Assembly (NCBI GenBank): GCA_903850565.1
Contig: CAINLV010000041.1
Location: 1 to 57,782, forward strand
Source: an uncultured Actinomycetes bacterium
Lineage (GTDB): Bacteria; Actinomycetota; Actinomycetes; Nanopelagicales; Nanopelagicaceae
Direction of reading: 5' to 3'
Length of the DNA: 57,782 nt
Shown here: positions 36,373 to 44,110 of the stretch, piece by piece
Layout: each line of letters opens with the position of its first letter
How positions within the stretch are numbered: position 1 is the first letter of the stretch
Translations under genes and position numbers: made by a program
The notes under the pieces: model-generated
What the model was told of the DNA's origin: nothing
Seen by the model: the letters and a program-made list of their open reading frames with translations, nothing else
Databases searched by the model: none

Positions 36373-36729
36373 TTACCCGAGGAATTCCAGCTCATTTTGG
36401 CAGACCTTAGCTAGCGCCTTGAGCGGCTGATCGATGGTCGCTTTAATGAGTTTCGCGCTCACCTGAAAATACCTGTGGGCCAACATGTTGCGCATTCCAA
36501 CGATGTCCCTCCAAGGTATCTCTGGGTTGGCCGAGTGGACTCCATCGCTCAGGGAATTTACTGCCTCACCGATGATCACCAAGTTATAGAGAATGGAATC
36601 AAAGATCAGCTGAAACTCTTCCGGCTCTTGCGCGGCATCTACCTCAGCCAGTGCTACTTCAGCAAAGCCTATTCTTTCAATGCATCTAAGAATGTCGTGT
36701 AGGCGCTCATCGTCACCTCTTGGGCTCAT
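36373..36729 (-). CDS. hepT: HepT-like HEPN toxin (DUF86)
   Basis: Probable RNase toxin of the HepT/MntA class. The 118 residues are all-helical and contain the catalytic RX4HXY motif as R80-N-M-L-A-H85-R-Y87. In characterised pairs the tyrosine of this motif is AMPylated by the MNT antitoxin, which inactivates the RNase. The start overlaps the antitoxin gene by 4 bases. HEPN fold and motif give good confidence; the RNA target is not known. Confidence 0.88.
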   Translation of the reverse strand: MSPRGDDERLHDILRCIERIGFAEVALAEVDAAQEPEEFQLIFDSILYNLVIIGEAVNSLSDGVHSANPEIPWRDIVGMRNMLAHRYFQVSAKLIKATIDQPLKALAKVCQNELEFLG

Positions 36730-37238
36730 AGGGGCACAGCCTCTGCTTGCGCCTCGCTGCGCACCCGATCGCGCAACGCCCCGACAGGGGAAACTTCCAC
36801 CTTCTCGCCTAGAAGCTTGGAAAGGGACTCGTTGAGATGCAGTATCGGTAGCAGGCCGTTCTCTAGGTCAAAGTCAACGAGTAGGTCAATATCACTGTCA
36901 TCGGTATCTTCTCCGCGAGCCACCGATCCAAAAACACGGGGGTTGGTTGCACCTGCGGCAAAGAGAAGTTGCGATATCTCACCGCGAAAATCGCGAAGTT
37001 TGCGAGCACGCCTTCCAGAGAGGTCAGTAGGGCGAGCGGGAACCAGAGTTAGTTGGACTTCGTATCCACCGGCCCTAGCAAGTTTTTGTAGCGTAGCCAC
37101 CGAAGGTACTGCTTGGCCAGTCTCATATCTTGCTACCGCACTCTGAGATGTACCGGCCTTATGGGCTAGTTCAACCTGTGTCATCCCAGACTTATCACGT
37201 ACAAATGCGATTAGGGTGGAAGTGTCAGTAGTTCTCAT
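36726..37238 (-). CDS. HTH-MNT fusion antitoxin
   Basis: A 170-residue protein with two parts: an XRE-type helix-turn-helix (about 8-62, TQVELAHKAGTSQSAVARYETG) and a MNT nucleotidyltransferase domain (about 90-165) with the GSVARG...SDIDLL signature (G104, S105, D116, D118). Classical MntA lacks the HTH, so here DNA binding and toxin AMPylation are joined. A palindromic operator overlaps its promoter, implying autorepression. ATG 37238 is read from a leaderless promoter. The toxin gene follows. Confidence 0.88.
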   Translation of the reverse strand: MRTTDTSTLIAFVRDKSGMTQVELAHKAGTSQSAVARYETGQAVPSVATLQKLARAGGYEVQLTLVPARPTDLSGRRARKLRDFRGEISQLLFAAGATNPRVFGSVARGEDTDDSDIDLLVDFDLENGLLPILHLNESLSKLLGEKVEVSPVGALRDRVRSEAQAEAVPL

Positions 37239-37245
37239 GTAATGG

Positions 37246-37251
37246 ATTATA
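37246..37251 (-). promoter_or_regulatory. Leaderless -10 of the toxin-antitoxin operon
   Basis: Consensus TATAAT then 7 bases then ATG of the antitoxin. TTGCAG 16 bases upstream is a weak -35. Confidence 0.65.
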
Positions 37252-37266
37252 CCTAATCAGGTATAA
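37247..37266. promoter_or_regulatory. Palindromic operator of the toxin-antitoxin operon
   Basis: TTATACCT-AATC-AGGTATAA, a perfect 8-base inverted repeat. It covers the -10 and much of the -35 to -10 spacer, where binding by the XRE domain would block RNA polymerase. Confidence 0.75.
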
Positions 37267-37306
37267 ACTGCAAGGACACAACTTATGGCAACCAACCCCC
37301 AAAACC

Positions 37307-37351
37307 AAAAAAAGCCCGAACAAAACTCAACTTCTTGAGTCTCATCCGAGC
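37307..37351 (-). terminator. Terminator downstream of tRNA-Glu
   Basis: On the minus-strand RNA a 17-base-pair stem (37335-37351 with 37314-37330, five G-U pairs) with a GAAG loop is followed by U7. It ends the gltX-tRNA transcript and insulates the toxin-antitoxin operon. Confidence 0.88.
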
Positions 37352-37393
37352 AATGCTTAGCCCTACCAACCCGCAATGGTTAGCAAGTGAATG

Positions 37394-37466
37394 TAGCCCC
37401 GAAGGGATTCGAACCCTCGTAGCTGGCTTGAGAAGCCAGAGTCCTAGGCCGCTAGACGACGGGGCC
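37394..37466 (-). tRNA. tRNA-Glu (CTC)
   Basis: A 73-base cloverleaf: acceptor GGCCCCG/CGGGGCT, D arm GTC/GAC, anticodon stem CTGGC/GCCAG with loop TTCTCAA (anticodon CTC), and T arm GAGGG-TTCGAAT-CCCTT. CCA is not encoded. It is cotranscribed after tRNA-Gln and gltX. Confidence 0.96.
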
Positions 37467-37516
37467 ATTTCTTCTCCCGCTGACGGATCAGTGGGTCGAA
37501 ATCCCTAGAACAAACC

Positions 37517-37534
37517 TTCTTCCCGAAGGAAGAA
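37517..37534 (-). other. Hairpin between tRNA-Gln and tRNA-Glu
   Basis: TTCTTCC-TTCG-GGAAGAA on the minus strand, a 7-base-pair stem with a stable UUCG loop. There is no T-run at its end, so it is more likely a processing element than a terminator. Confidence 0.45.
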
Positions 37535-37537
37535 TTG

Positions 37538-37609
37538 CTGGGGTACCAGGACTCGAACCTAGACAGGCTGAACCAGAATCAGCTGGGCTGCCAATTACCC
37601 CATACCCCA
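37538..37609 (-). tRNA. tRNA-Gln (CTG)
   Basis: A 72-base cloverleaf: acceptor TGGGGTA/TACCCCA, anticodon stem GCTGA/TCAGC with loop TTCTGGT (anticodon CTG), T loop TTCGAGT, discriminator G. CCA is not encoded. It lies 54 bases after gltX, whose product probably charges it (see gltX). Confidence 0.96.
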
Positions 37610-37663
37610 CCGTTTTGAACTGATGTTCAAATTGGCAAGAGGCAAGGATACCTTGAAAATCTG

Positions 37664-39127
37664 CTACTTCTGAACCGCAGCGGCGATCCGCTCTAGCGAG
37701 CGTTCTCGTCCCAAAAGTTCCATGGACTCAAAGAGCGGTGGCGAAATATGGCTTCCCGTGACCGCAACTCGGATTGGTCCGAATGCGATTCGAGGCTTGA
37801 GGGCCAGACCGGCAATTAGGGTCTCGCGTAGGGCTGCCTCAATAGTGGCGTGATCCCATTGGCTAACGGAATTGAGAGTATCCAGAGCTGCCTGCAAAAC
37901 GGATTGCGATTGAGCATCCGCAATTTTGGGTTGTTCAGATTCCTCGATGGCGAAGTCGGTAACGAAGAGGAATTTCACCATTGCAGTTACTTCGGCCAAA
38001 GTGGCAATTCGCTCCTGGATTAATGGCAGGGTCAACCGAACCAAAGCAAGTTGATCGTCAGTGCCGGCGATTACGCCGTCTTTAATGAGGAATGGGGTGA
38101 CGCGAGAAAGTAAATCATCTAGATCTAGTTCCCGAATCTTGTCACCGTTGATAGGTTCCAACTTCTTCATATCAAATCGAGCTGGGCTGCTATGAACCCG
38201 CTCAACTGTAAAGAGTTCAGTGAGCTCCTTCATGGAAACATTTTCCCGATCTTCACCTGGAGACCAACCCAAGAGCGCCAAGTAATTGCAGATCGCTTCT
38301 GGAAGAAAACCTCGGTCTCGGTACCAGGCAATGGAAACTTCGCCGTTGCGCTTGGAGAGTTTGGCATTGTCTTGTCCCATAACAAATGGCAAGTGAGCAA
38401 AATGTGGGAAATCCGCATCACTCAAGCCCATTGCTTGATAGACCCGAATCTGGCGTGGAGTCGACGAAAGCAAATCCTCGCCACGAAGTACATGGCTAAT
38501 CTTCATTAATACATCATCGACTGCAACGGCCAAGGTGTAGAGCGGTGAACCATCGCCACGGACTAATACAAAGTCAGGAACAAAGTTGTGATCGAAGGTT
38601 ACTTCGCCACGAATGAGATCTGTGAAAGTCGTTTCACCGTCGGGCATCCGCATCCGAACTACTGGCTTTCGACCTTCGGAGATGAAAGCAGACAACTCTG
38701 CTTCGGAGAGGGAACGACATTTGCCGTCATAGCCCGGCGCCACATTTGCCGCACGCTGCGCCTCGCGACGAGCTTCAAGTTCTTCGGAACTGCAATAGCA
38801 ATAATATGCATCGCCTTGATCTAAGAATCTCTGAGCCCATTCGGCGTAAATATCCATCCTTTGACTCTGTAAATATGGTCCATAAGGACCACCAACTTCT
38901 GGGCCCTCGTCCCAATCCAGGCCAAGCCACTTCAGGGTCTCAACTGCTCGAGAAATATATTCATCGGTGACTCGTTCGGTGTCGGTGTCTTCAATTCGGA
39001 AAACAAATTTTCCACCGGTATGTCGCGCATAGGCCCAGTCAAAGAGCGCGGTGCGAATATTGCCGACATGCAAATCTCCTGTTGGAGATGGAGCGAAACG
39101 AACGCGAACTTCTTTGCTATTTGGCAC
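37664..39127 (-). CDS. gltX: Glutamate--tRNA ligase
   Basis: Class I aminoacyl-tRNA synthetase, 487 residues. The HIGH-type motif is PSPTGDLHVGNIR (13-25) and the KMSKS-type motif is KLSKRNGEV. It starts at GTG 39127, overlapping the upstream FAH gene by 11 bases. The genes for tRNA-Gln and tRNA-Glu follow directly. In actinobacteria without GlnRS, GluRS is non-discriminating and Glu-tRNA-Gln is corrected by GatCAB; the gene cluster fits that, though the sequence alone does not prove it. Confidence 0.97.
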   Translation of the reverse strand: MPNSKEVRVRFAPSPTGDLHVGNIRTALFDWAYARHTGGKFVFRIEDTDTERVTDEYISRAVETLKWLGLDWDEGPEVGGPYGPYLQSQRMDIYAEWAQRFLDQGDAYYCYCSSEELEARREAQRAANVAPGYDGKCRSLSEAELSAFISEGRKPVVRMRMPDGETTFTDLIRGEVTFDHNFVPDFVLVRGDGSPLYTLAVAVDDVLMKISHVLRGEDLLSSTPRQIRVYQAMGLSDADFPHFAHLPFVMGQDNAKLSKRNGEVSIAWYRDRGFLPEAICNYLALLGWSPGEDRENVSMKELTELFTVERVHSSPARFDMKKLEPINGDKIRELDLDDLLSRVTPFLIKDGVIAGTDDQLALVRLTLPLIQERIATLAEVTAMVKFLFVTDFAIEESEQPKIADAQSQSVLQAALDTLNSVSQWDHATIEAALRETLIAGLALKPRIAFGPIRVAVTGSHISPPLFESMELLGRERSLERIAAAVQK

Positions 39128-39908
39128 GAGATGACACCCTATTCGAGAGAGAACCTATTCCTTCAATGGAAACTGTAACTTCAGCATGCTCTGGCATGGG
39201 ACCGATTCCCGCAGGAGTTCCGGTAAGGATTACATCCCCTGGAAGTAATGTCATCACAGAAGTAACGAATGCGATTATTTCCGGAATCTTGAAAATCATA
39301 GAAGATAGCGGCTCGCGCTGTTTTTCTACGCCATCAACCGAAGTTGAGATAATTTGATCGGCTGGCTTAAATTCAGTTTCGATCCAAGGTCCAATAGGAC
39401 AGAAGGTGTCGAATCCCTTGGCGCGACTCCACTGGCCATCGATCTTTTGCAAATCTCTTGCCGTTACATCATTAGCAATCGTGTAACCGAAAATGACATC
39501 TTGATATCTTTCCACCGGAACTTCTTTGCAGATTCGCCCGATGACAATGGCGAGTTCGCCCTCGAAATCAACTCGCTCGCTCATTCGGGGCCATTGGATC
39601 GTGTCATTAGGGCCGATTACCGAGGTGTTGGGCTTGATAAAAATGATGGGTGAGGCCGGGACATCTGAGCCCATTTCGGCAGCATGATCAGCGTAATTCT
39701 TTCCAATGCAGACCACTTTGCTCCGAGGAATGACAGGAGCCAAAAGCCGCACATGATGCAGGTCCACGACATTTTCAGTGGGAACAATTCCCGAGTAAAT
39801 GGGATCACCCTTCAAAACCAAAATCTTTTCCTGATCGTTAAGCACGCCAAAGAGCGGGTCTGAGCCTAAATGTGCAGATTCAACTGGGCTAAACCGAACG
39901 ATACGCAT
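39117..39908 (-). CDS. Fumarylacetoacetate hydrolase family protein
   Basis: FAH-fold hydrolase/isomerase/decarboxylase, 263 residues. It shows CIGKNYADHAAEMG, the metal-binding EGELAIVIG (ExE...), GYTIANDVTARDLQ and the C-terminal GDVILTGTPAGIG. Start ATG 39908 (MRIVRFSPVESAH) is supported by TAGAGT 7 bases upstream; an upstream start would add 42 unrelated residues. Mycobacterium has the same neighbour (Rv2993c beside gltX). The substrate is not predictable. Confidence 0.9.
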   Translation of the reverse strand: MRIVRFSPVESAHLGSDPLFGVLNDQEKILVLKGDPIYSGIVPTENVVDLHHVRLLAPVIPRSKVVCIGKNYADHAAEMGSDVPASPIIFIKPNTSVIGPNDTIQWPRMSERVDFEGELAIVIGRICKEVPVERYQDVIFGYTIANDVTARDLQKIDGQWSRAKGFDTFCPIGPWIETEFKPADQIISTSVDGVEKQREPLSSMIFKIPEIIAFVTSVMTLLPGDVILTGTPAGIGPMPEHAEVTVSIEGIGSLSNRVSSRAK

Positions 39909-39915
39909 GGGTCCA

Positions 39916-39921
39916 ACTCTA
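39916..39921 (-). promoter_or_regulatory. Leaderless -10 hexamer for the FAH-gltX operon
   Basis: TAGAGT then 7 bases then ATG 39908. It supports that start over the longer frame. Confidence 0.45.
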
Positions 39922-39924
39922 CCG

Positions 39925-40245
39925 TTAAAGCGGAATGAGCTCGTTTTCCCCGGGAATCCAATAAAGATTTGATTCTGGGTATTCGGTTCTGAAACTGGAG
40001 ATGCTTGCCTCTTCTGGCATTTCACCAGCGACAACTATCGCCTCTATGCCGTCAATCTGACTGGCCTTAGCAACGACGAGAACTGCCATCAAGGCATCAA
40101 TGGTAAATGCCCCGACACTTACTGGAATGGCTACGTAAGTGCGCCCAGTTGAATCTCGAAGCGCTGCGGCGGCCAAGGAATGGGTACGAAGCTTTGTCGC
40201 ATTGGCCAGAGTGACTAACTTTAAATCTTCGGGATTACTGCTCAC
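39925..40245 (-). CDS. Degenerate cytidine-deaminase-like protein
   Basis: A 106-residue protein corresponding to the small cytidine-deaminase-like gene normally found between the CorC/HlyC gene and era in actinobacteria (KLVTLANATKLRT...DSTGRTYVAIPV...IEAIVVAGE). The zinc motifs H(C)AE and PCxxC are absent, so it should not deaminate. GTG 40245 is chosen because GGAGGA sits 5 bases before it; it overlaps the upstream gene by 11 bases. The family assignment is from pattern and synteny. Confidence 0.6.
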   Translation of the reverse strand: MSSNPEDLKLVTLANATKLRTHSLAAAALRDSTGRTYVAIPVSVGAFTIDALMAVLVVAKASQIDGIEAIVVAGEMPEEASISSFRTEYPESNLYWIPGENELIPL

Positions 40246-41533
40246 GGGAATCCTCCGACTCCTCCGGATTAACAACTCGAGTTGCCAGCACTGTACCGAT
40301 TCGATGGCGTCTACCTACGGGTCGCTCCGCAGTGAGTTTCCAGCCGTAAAGGGTAATGGTACTTCCAGGAATAGGAACTCGACCTAACTCTTTTGCGAGC
40401 AGGCCGCCGATGCTATCTACATCTTCCTTTTCTTCTTCGGAGATCTCTACTTTAAAATCATCTTCGAAATCTTCGACATGCAATCTGGCTGATATTCGCG
40501 CAGTATCTGCGTTAAGCCATTCCACCTCTTGCTCGCTGTCGTCATACTCATCGGCAATTTCGCCAACGATCTCTTCCAAAATATCTTCAATGGTTATCAG
40601 TCCGGCAGTGCCACCATATTCGTCAATAACAACTGCCATATGAATCTGGTCCCGTTGCATCTCTTTCAACAATTCAGATGCGGTCTTCGTTTCTGGAACG
40701 AAAGTAGCGGCACGAATATGTTGTTCGATTTTCTCTGTTTGTTCTGATTCATGATGTTCGTGAGATCGCTTTGCTAAGTCCTTGACGTAAGCAATACCTA
40801 TGACATTATCCAAATTCTCGGTAATTACTGGAATTCGTGTAAAGCCAGAGCGAAGGGCCAAAGACAAACCTTGTCGAAGGGTTTTGTTTCCTTCGATCCA
40901 CACCATGTCGGTGCGAGGCACCATTAACTCTCGAACCAGCGTTTCTCCCAAATCAAAGACAGAGTGAATCATTTCTCGTTCGGACTCTTCCACCAACCCT
41001 CGCTCGCTGGCCTGGTCGACCAAATCGCGAAGCTCGGCTTCACTTGAAAAAGGTCCAGTTCGAAAACCTTTTCCAGGAGTGATGGCATTTCCAATGGCGA
41101 TCAAAAGCGTTGTTAGTGGACCCAGAATTCGCGCTAAGAAATCAGCGACGATAGCAGCAGGTCGCGCCCAGGACATTGCATACTGCCGGCCCAAGGTGCG
41201 TGGTCCTACACCTACAACAACATAGGAGAGGGAAACCATTGTGGCAATTGTGATTGCAACGCTTAAGGCGTGATGATGAGTATGCGCTAAGAAAGCATCC
41301 GCAGCTAGAACTGTCGCCGTAAGTTCGCAGGTTTTGCGAACCAACAACAGTACGTTCAAGTATCGATATGGCTCGTGAATTACCTTCATCAAACGTTGGG
41401 CTTGCTTTGGTTTATTTTCAATCAAATCATCGACAATCACCCTGGAAATCGAGTTGAGCGCAGATTCGCTACCAGCCAAGAATCCGGCAAATGCCAAAAG
41501 CGCAATCACGATTAATACCGTCGTCAGCCTCAT
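40235..41533 (-). CDS. CorC/HlyC (CNNM-type) membrane protein with CBS domains
   Basis: A 432-residue protein with an N-terminal DUF21/CNNM membrane domain (hydrophobic segments at about 4-25, 55-80, 85-110 and 120-150), a CBS pair in the middle (REMIHSVFDLGETLVRELMVPRTDM, and VVIDEYGGTAGLITIEDILEEIVGEI), and a C-terminal CorC/HlyC domain. Family members handle Mg2+ or Co2+ export or resistance. ATG 41533 overlaps the ybeY stop (ATGA), so this start is preferred over 41560. Confidence 0.92.
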   Translation of the reverse strand: MRLTTVLIVIALLAFAGFLAGSESALNSISRVIVDDLIENKPKQAQRLMKVIHEPYRYLNVLLLVRKTCELTATVLAADAFLAHTHHHALSVAITIATMVSLSYVVVGVGPRTLGRQYAMSWARPAAIVADFLARILGPLTTLLIAIGNAITPGKGFRTGPFSSEAELRDLVDQASERGLVEESEREMIHSVFDLGETLVRELMVPRTDMVWIEGNKTLRQGLSLALRSGFTRIPVITENLDNVIGIAYVKDLAKRSHEHHESEQTEKIEQHIRAATFVPETKTASELLKEMQRDQIHMAVVIDEYGGTAGLITIEDILEEIVGEIADEYDDSEQEVEWLNADTARISARLHVEDFEDDFKVEISEEEKEDVDSIGGLLAKELGRVPIPGSTITLYGWKLTAERPVGRRHRIGTVLATRVVNPEESEDSREQ

Positions 41534-41967
41534 TGGGATGCTCGCCATTCTCGTAGACAATCATCTTGTAGTGCGAACATCTCTTTTTCCGTATCCGGAT
41601 CTGCATGATCGAAACCTAAAAGATGAAGCGTCCCATGCACCGTCAGCAGAGCAAGTTCATCATCCATCGAATGGGTCTTTACCTGAGCCGCCACTGTAGG
41701 ACACAAAACAATATCGCCGATAAGGCCTGGGCCATCGCTTGCTGAAAAAGGTTTGACTTCATCCATAGGGAAAGAGAGCACATCAGTAGGGCCGGGTAAA
41801 TCCATCCATTGAATGTGAAGCTCGGTCATTCTTGCTTCGTCGACCAAAGTGATGCTGATATCTGAATCCGGATGCACTCCCATTTTACCCAATGTGAATT
41901 GGGCAACTTGGACCAGTGCAACGTCATCACATAGTGTGGCTGATTGATTTTCAATCTCTATCGTCAT
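41530..41967 (-). CDS. ybeY: Endoribonuclease YbeY
   Basis: Zinc-dependent RNase for 16S rRNA 3'-end maturation and 70S quality control, 145 residues. The metal motif H-x3-H-x5-H is seen as HGTLHLLGFDH. ISITLVDEARMTELHIQWMDLPGPTDVLSFP is the conserved N-terminal half. It sits 26 bases after phoH, the standard ybeZ-ybeY pair. Confidence 0.96.
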   Translation of the reverse strand: MTIEIENQSATLCDDVALVQVAQFTLGKMGVHPDSDISITLVDEARMTELHIQWMDLPGPTDVLSFPMDEVKPFSASDGPGLIGDIVLCPTVAAQVKTHSMDDELALLTVHGTLHLLGFDHADPDTEKEMFALQDDCLREWRASQ

Positions 41968-41993
41968 AGTCAGTGCCTGCCAAATGGCAAGAC

Positions 41994-43001
41994 TTAGAGA
42001 TCACCGGTCCCTGAACGCAAAGAGCGGGCCACAGAAATCTTGGTTGAAGCTTTCTCGTCAAAGCGACCATACGCTTCCACAATTTCTCCGACTAGACGAT
42101 TTCGAACTACATCTTCTGCCGTTAATGGGATAAAAGCGATGTCTTCTACGCCATCCAAAATATCGTGAACGACTCGCAAACCAGAAGGCGTCCCGTTAGG
42201 TAAATCGACTTGAGTAACATCGCCAGTAATTACCATTCTCGATCCGAAACCTAGTCGAGTGAGGAACATTTTCATTTGTTCGGCTGAGGTGTTCTGGGCT
42301 TCATCCAAAATAACAAAGGCATCATTAAGGGTTCGACCACGCATATATGCCAAAGGCGCAATTTCGATAATGCCAGATTGCATTAATCTAGGAATTGACT
42401 CTTGATCAATCATGTCGTGCAAGGCATCAAAAAGCGGACGCAGATAAGGGTCAATTTTCTCTTGCAAGGTTCCCGGAAGAAAACCCAACCTCTCCCCTGC
42501 TTCAACAGCCGGGCGCGTGAGAATAATGCGGTTCACCTGTTTTGATTGCAGGGCTTGGATCGCCTTAGCCATCGCTAAATAAGTTTTGCCGGTTCCAGCT
42601 GGACCTATACCGAAGGTAATTGTGTGTTGATCAATTGCTTCCACATAACGCTTTTGATTGGAAGTCTTTGGACGAATCATCTTTCCACGGTTGCTCAGAA
42701 TGTTGAGCGAGAGAACTTCGGCTGGATGTTCGGAAGGTTCATGACGAATCATGGCGATGGAACGATGCAAAATTTCATCGCTTAATACTTGCCCACCACG
42801 TAGGAGTACCAAAAGTTCTTTTATCAAGGCCTGGAAGTGAGCTAATTGGCCCAAGTCACCACTAGCGAAAATCTCATTTCCGCGGACTGTGATTTTCAGA
42901 TCAAAGAAAGTTGCTTCCAGAATTCGCAGGTATGCGTCATTGGGTCCAACGAGGGCGACCATAGGTATCGCGGTCGGGACGGTAATTAAGGCTGGTTCCA
43001 T
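41994..43001 (-). CDS. ybeZ: PhoH-like ATPase (YbeZ)
   Basis: P-loop NTPase that partners YbeY in rRNA processing. The 335 residues show GPAGTGKTYLAMAKAIQAL (Walker A), FVILDEAQNTS (Walker B) and the RMVITGDVTQVDLP motif. ATG 43001 (MEPALITVPTAIPM) is preferred; a TTG at 43034 would extend 11 residues into the HIT gene. TAGAAT lies 8 bases before the ATG. Confidence 0.95.
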   Translation of the reverse strand: MEPALITVPTAIPMVALVGPNDAYLRILEATFFDLKITVRGNEIFASGDLGQLAHFQALIKELLVLLRGGQVLSDEILHRSIAMIRHEPSEHPAEVLSLNILSNRGKMIRPKTSNQKRYVEAIDQHTITFGIGPAGTGKTYLAMAKAIQALQSKQVNRIILTRPAVEAGERLGFLPGTLQEKIDPYLRPLFDALHDMIDQESIPRLMQSGIIEIAPLAYMRGRTLNDAFVILDEAQNTSAEQMKMFLTRLGFGSRMVITGDVTQVDLPNGTPSGLRVVHDILDGVEDIAFIPLTAEDVVRNRLVGEIVEAYGRFDEKASTKISVARSLRSGTGDL

Positions 43002-43018
43002 TAGTTCCGATTCTACTT

Positions 43019-43363
43019 TTAACCTGGCGGCCAAGCCAATGCCCGCCCGCCCAAAAGATGCAGATGAGCGTGAAAAACGCTCTGACCAGCGCTTTCTCCG
43101 GTGTTGAAAACCAATCGGTAGCCGGTGAGGCCACGTGATGCAGCCAAATCTTTCGCTACCGTAAAAAGTTCGCTCAAAGTGGCAGGAGCGAGTTTGGCCA
43201 ATTCTGCGGCATTCTCGGCATGGACTTTGGGAAGAATCAATATGTGAACGGGTGCTTGCGCATTGATGTCGGCAATTGCAAAGGTAGTTGGGCTTTCATA
43301 GAGAAAATCCACCGGGATTTGCCCCGAGCCAAACTTGCAAAATAGACACTCGATATCAACCAT
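43019..43363 (-). CDS. HIT-family nucleotide-binding protein
   Basis: Histidine-triad hydrolase of the Hint type, 114 residues, with the motif HAHLHLLGG (HxHxHxx). N-terminal cysteines CLFCKFG could bind zinc. It probably hydrolyses adenosine phosphoramidates. TAGCAT 6 bases before ATG overlaps the rsmE stop region, so it may be transcribed separately from rsmE. Confidence 0.94.
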   Translation of the reverse strand: MVDIECLFCKFGSGQIPVDFLYESPTTFAIADINAQAPVHILILPKVHAENAAELAKLAPATLSELFTVAKDLAASRGLTGYRLVFNTGESAGQSVFHAHLHLLGGRALAWPPG

Positions 43364-43369
43364 GATGAA

Positions 43370-43375
43370 ATGCTA
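43370..43375 (-). promoter_or_regulatory. Leaderless -10 hexamer for the HIT gene
   Basis: TAGCAT then 6 bases then ATG 43363, beginning just after the rsmE stop. Confidence 0.4.
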
Positions 43376-44101
43376 TTACCAACGGCCGATTAAGGCCTGG
43401 ATTGCTGATAGCGCCGCTACTCCGGCATGTGCCGATCTAAAAATCGGTTTCCCCATGAGGGCCACTTTTCCTCCAGCTTGCTCAAACTTTTGCAATTCGT
43501 TCTCGGTTAGCCCGCCCTCTGGACCAATCACAACAATTATCTGCTCCAAGTGGTCTATCTGATTGGCCGCAAAAATCTCTGACATTTTTTTCGAAGCGGC
43601 CTCGTGCAGGACTAACAGGATGGTTCCTTCGGTCAACATTCCGGGCAACTTATGGAAAGCGAACGGCTCTCCAATCTCAGGGATAGCAAATCTGCGAGAT
43701 TGCTTACTGGCTGCAACCGCGCCATTTCGCCATTTATCACCAGTATCGCTCTGCCACTGTGAAATCGACCGTTCCGAACTCCAAGGAATAATCTGATCTA
43801 CGCCCGCTTCGGTTAATAATTCGATAGCTTCTTTTGCGCGATCGTGTTTCGGCAGTGCCTGAATCACAGAGATTTTTGGTGTCAAAAATTGGGAGTTGCC
43901 TCGCTCGAGAATTTTAAGCTCAAATGAACTCTTCGTGGTGCTGGTTATTTCACCACGAACCCAACTTCCCTTGCCATCTGAAACCAATAATTCTTCGCCG
44001 ACCGTCATCCGCAGCACCTTGATTGCATGGTGGGCTTCATCGCCAGTCACTTGAAATGAAGGTCCTTCGGTCAGGGCATCAACAAAAAACAAATTCAGCA
44101 T
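43376..44101 (-). CDS. rsmE: 16S rRNA (uracil-1498-N3)-methyltransferase
   Basis: SPOUT methyltransferase for U1498 of 16S rRNA. The 241 residues contain DEAHHAIKVLRM near the N-terminus and the knot motifs VIGPEGGLTENEL and GKPIFRSAHAGVAALSAIQ. It follows dnaJ by 9 bases, the usual actinobacterial order. Confidence 0.95.
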   Translation of the reverse strand: MLNLFFVDALTEGPSFQVTGDEAHHAIKVLRMTVGEELLVSDGKGSWVRGEITSTTKSSFELKILERGNSQFLTPKISVIQALPKHDRAKEAIELLTEAGVDQIIPWSSERSISQWQSDTGDKWRNGAVAASKQSRRFAIPEIGEPFAFHKLPGMLTEGTILLVLHEAASKKMSEIFAANQIDHLEQIIVVIGPEGGLTENELQKFEQAGGKVALMGKPIFRSAHAGVAALSAIQALIGRW

Positions 44102-44110
44102 GGCAAATGA

